Part shown: in pieces, positions 14,382-14,674 of the stretch
Position numbering within the stretch: the stretch's first letter is position 1
Layout: every line of letters begins with the position of its first letter
NCBI GenBank assembly: GCA_964457065.1
Contig: CAYWDQ010000073.1
Span: 1-14,674, forward strand
Direction of reading: 5' to 3'
Origin: Bog-473 sp964457065
GTDB taxonomy: Bacteria > Actinomycetota > Acidimicrobiia > Acidimicrobiales > RAAP-2
DNA length: 14,674 bases
Notes under the pieces: generated by a model
What the model saw: the letters and a program-made list of their open reading frames with translations, nothing else
Told to the model about the DNA's origin: nothing
Databases searched by the model: none
Position numbers and translations under genes: made by a program

Positions 14382-14402
14382 GCGATCTGGGTTCGAGATC
14401 GC
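14382..14402 (+). terminator. Hairpin after the ABM gene
   Basis: GCGATCT-GGGTTCG-AGATCGC is a perfect 7-bp stem with a 7-nt loop, 5 bp past the stop codon. It has no T-run. Confidence 0.5.
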
Positions 14403-14449
14403 TCGCGCAGGTGTGGGCTCCATCTACTGGCCAGGCCCGATCGGCCTGC

Positions 14450-14617
14450 TCAGATGGCCGAGGGGAGCGGCGGATCCACCACGGGGGAGCTGACGCTCGC
14501 CTGCCAGAGTACGGAGAGCTGGATGCACGCGGTGCCGGCAGCGCTGCCGGGGCGCGTTGCGGTGCCGACGGCACGAAGGCTGGCCGTTCCGTAGCCCACC
14601 ACCTCGAAGGTGGTCAC
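14450..14617 (-). CDS. Small unidentified reading frame, tentative
   Basis: 55 codons from GTG 14617 directly after an in-frame TAG (14618-14620), with a GC-ending codon pattern and the start TTFEVVGYGTASLRAVGTAT. The frame is also open from the TAG to the window edge (SPAAVLERLSGHGSSDGS), so this may be two tightly packed genes or one gene interrupted by a nonsense codon. No family recognised. Confidence 0.3.
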   Translation of the reverse strand: MTTFEVVGYGTASLRAVGTATRPGSAAGTACIQLSVLWQASVSSPVVDPPLPSAI

Positions 14618-14674
14618 CTAGGAGCCGTCGGAGGACCCGTGGCCCGACAACCTCTCGAGCACGGCGGCGGGGCT

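Overview
This is a GC-rich, mostly GC-ending-codon chromosomal window that reads as actinobacterial. The evidence is a group II truncated haemoglobin very close to mycobacterial GlbO, a Rv2949c-like (DUF98) chorismate-lyase-family protein, an LppX/LprG-like exported protein, a decayed mycothiol-dependent maleylpyruvate-isomerase-type (TIGR03086) gene, a nonapeptide-repeat protein next to an RDD protein, and many start codons lying 5-8 nt downstream of a -10-like hexamer (leaderless transcripts). A lineage such as Acidimicrobiia is possible, but that is inference.

Layout. Positions 1-3162 are dense and housekeeping-like: a two-domain VOC protein (minus, cut by the window start), the repeat protein and RDD membrane protein (overlapping pair, plus), an enoyl-CoA hydratase-superfamily protein (plus), a truncated haemoglobin (minus) and tRNA-Gly(TCC). 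Right after the tRNA, density drops. About 1.07 kb without a convincing gene precedes a divergent membrane-anchored FtsH-like AAA+/M41 protease (4234-6081). This block is bracketed by an exact 17-bp direct repeat (3249-3265 and 6355-6371), so it may be a small tRNA-adjacent island.

Positions 6556-10004 are accessory-like: a P-loop kinase, an orphan six-TM ABC-2-type permease, a probable frameshifted gene, a SRPBCC protein and a tiny Cys/His protein. Positions 10005-14674 hold a decayed gene end, an LppX-like exported protein, a DUF98 chorismate-lyase-like protein, a second tiny CxxC protein, a secreted TIM-barrel glycosidase-like protein, a TIGR03086 pseudogene and an antibiotic-biosynthesis-monooxygenase (ABM) domain protein.

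Beyond the repeat/RDD pair there is no long operon. Most genes are single, alternate in strand and carry their own start-proximal promoter. No CRISPR array, complete transposase, integrase or rRNA was seen. The most unusual item is the FtsH-like protease: Glu replaces the Walker B Asp, there is no periplasmic domain, and about 35 residues are inserted in the AAA module.
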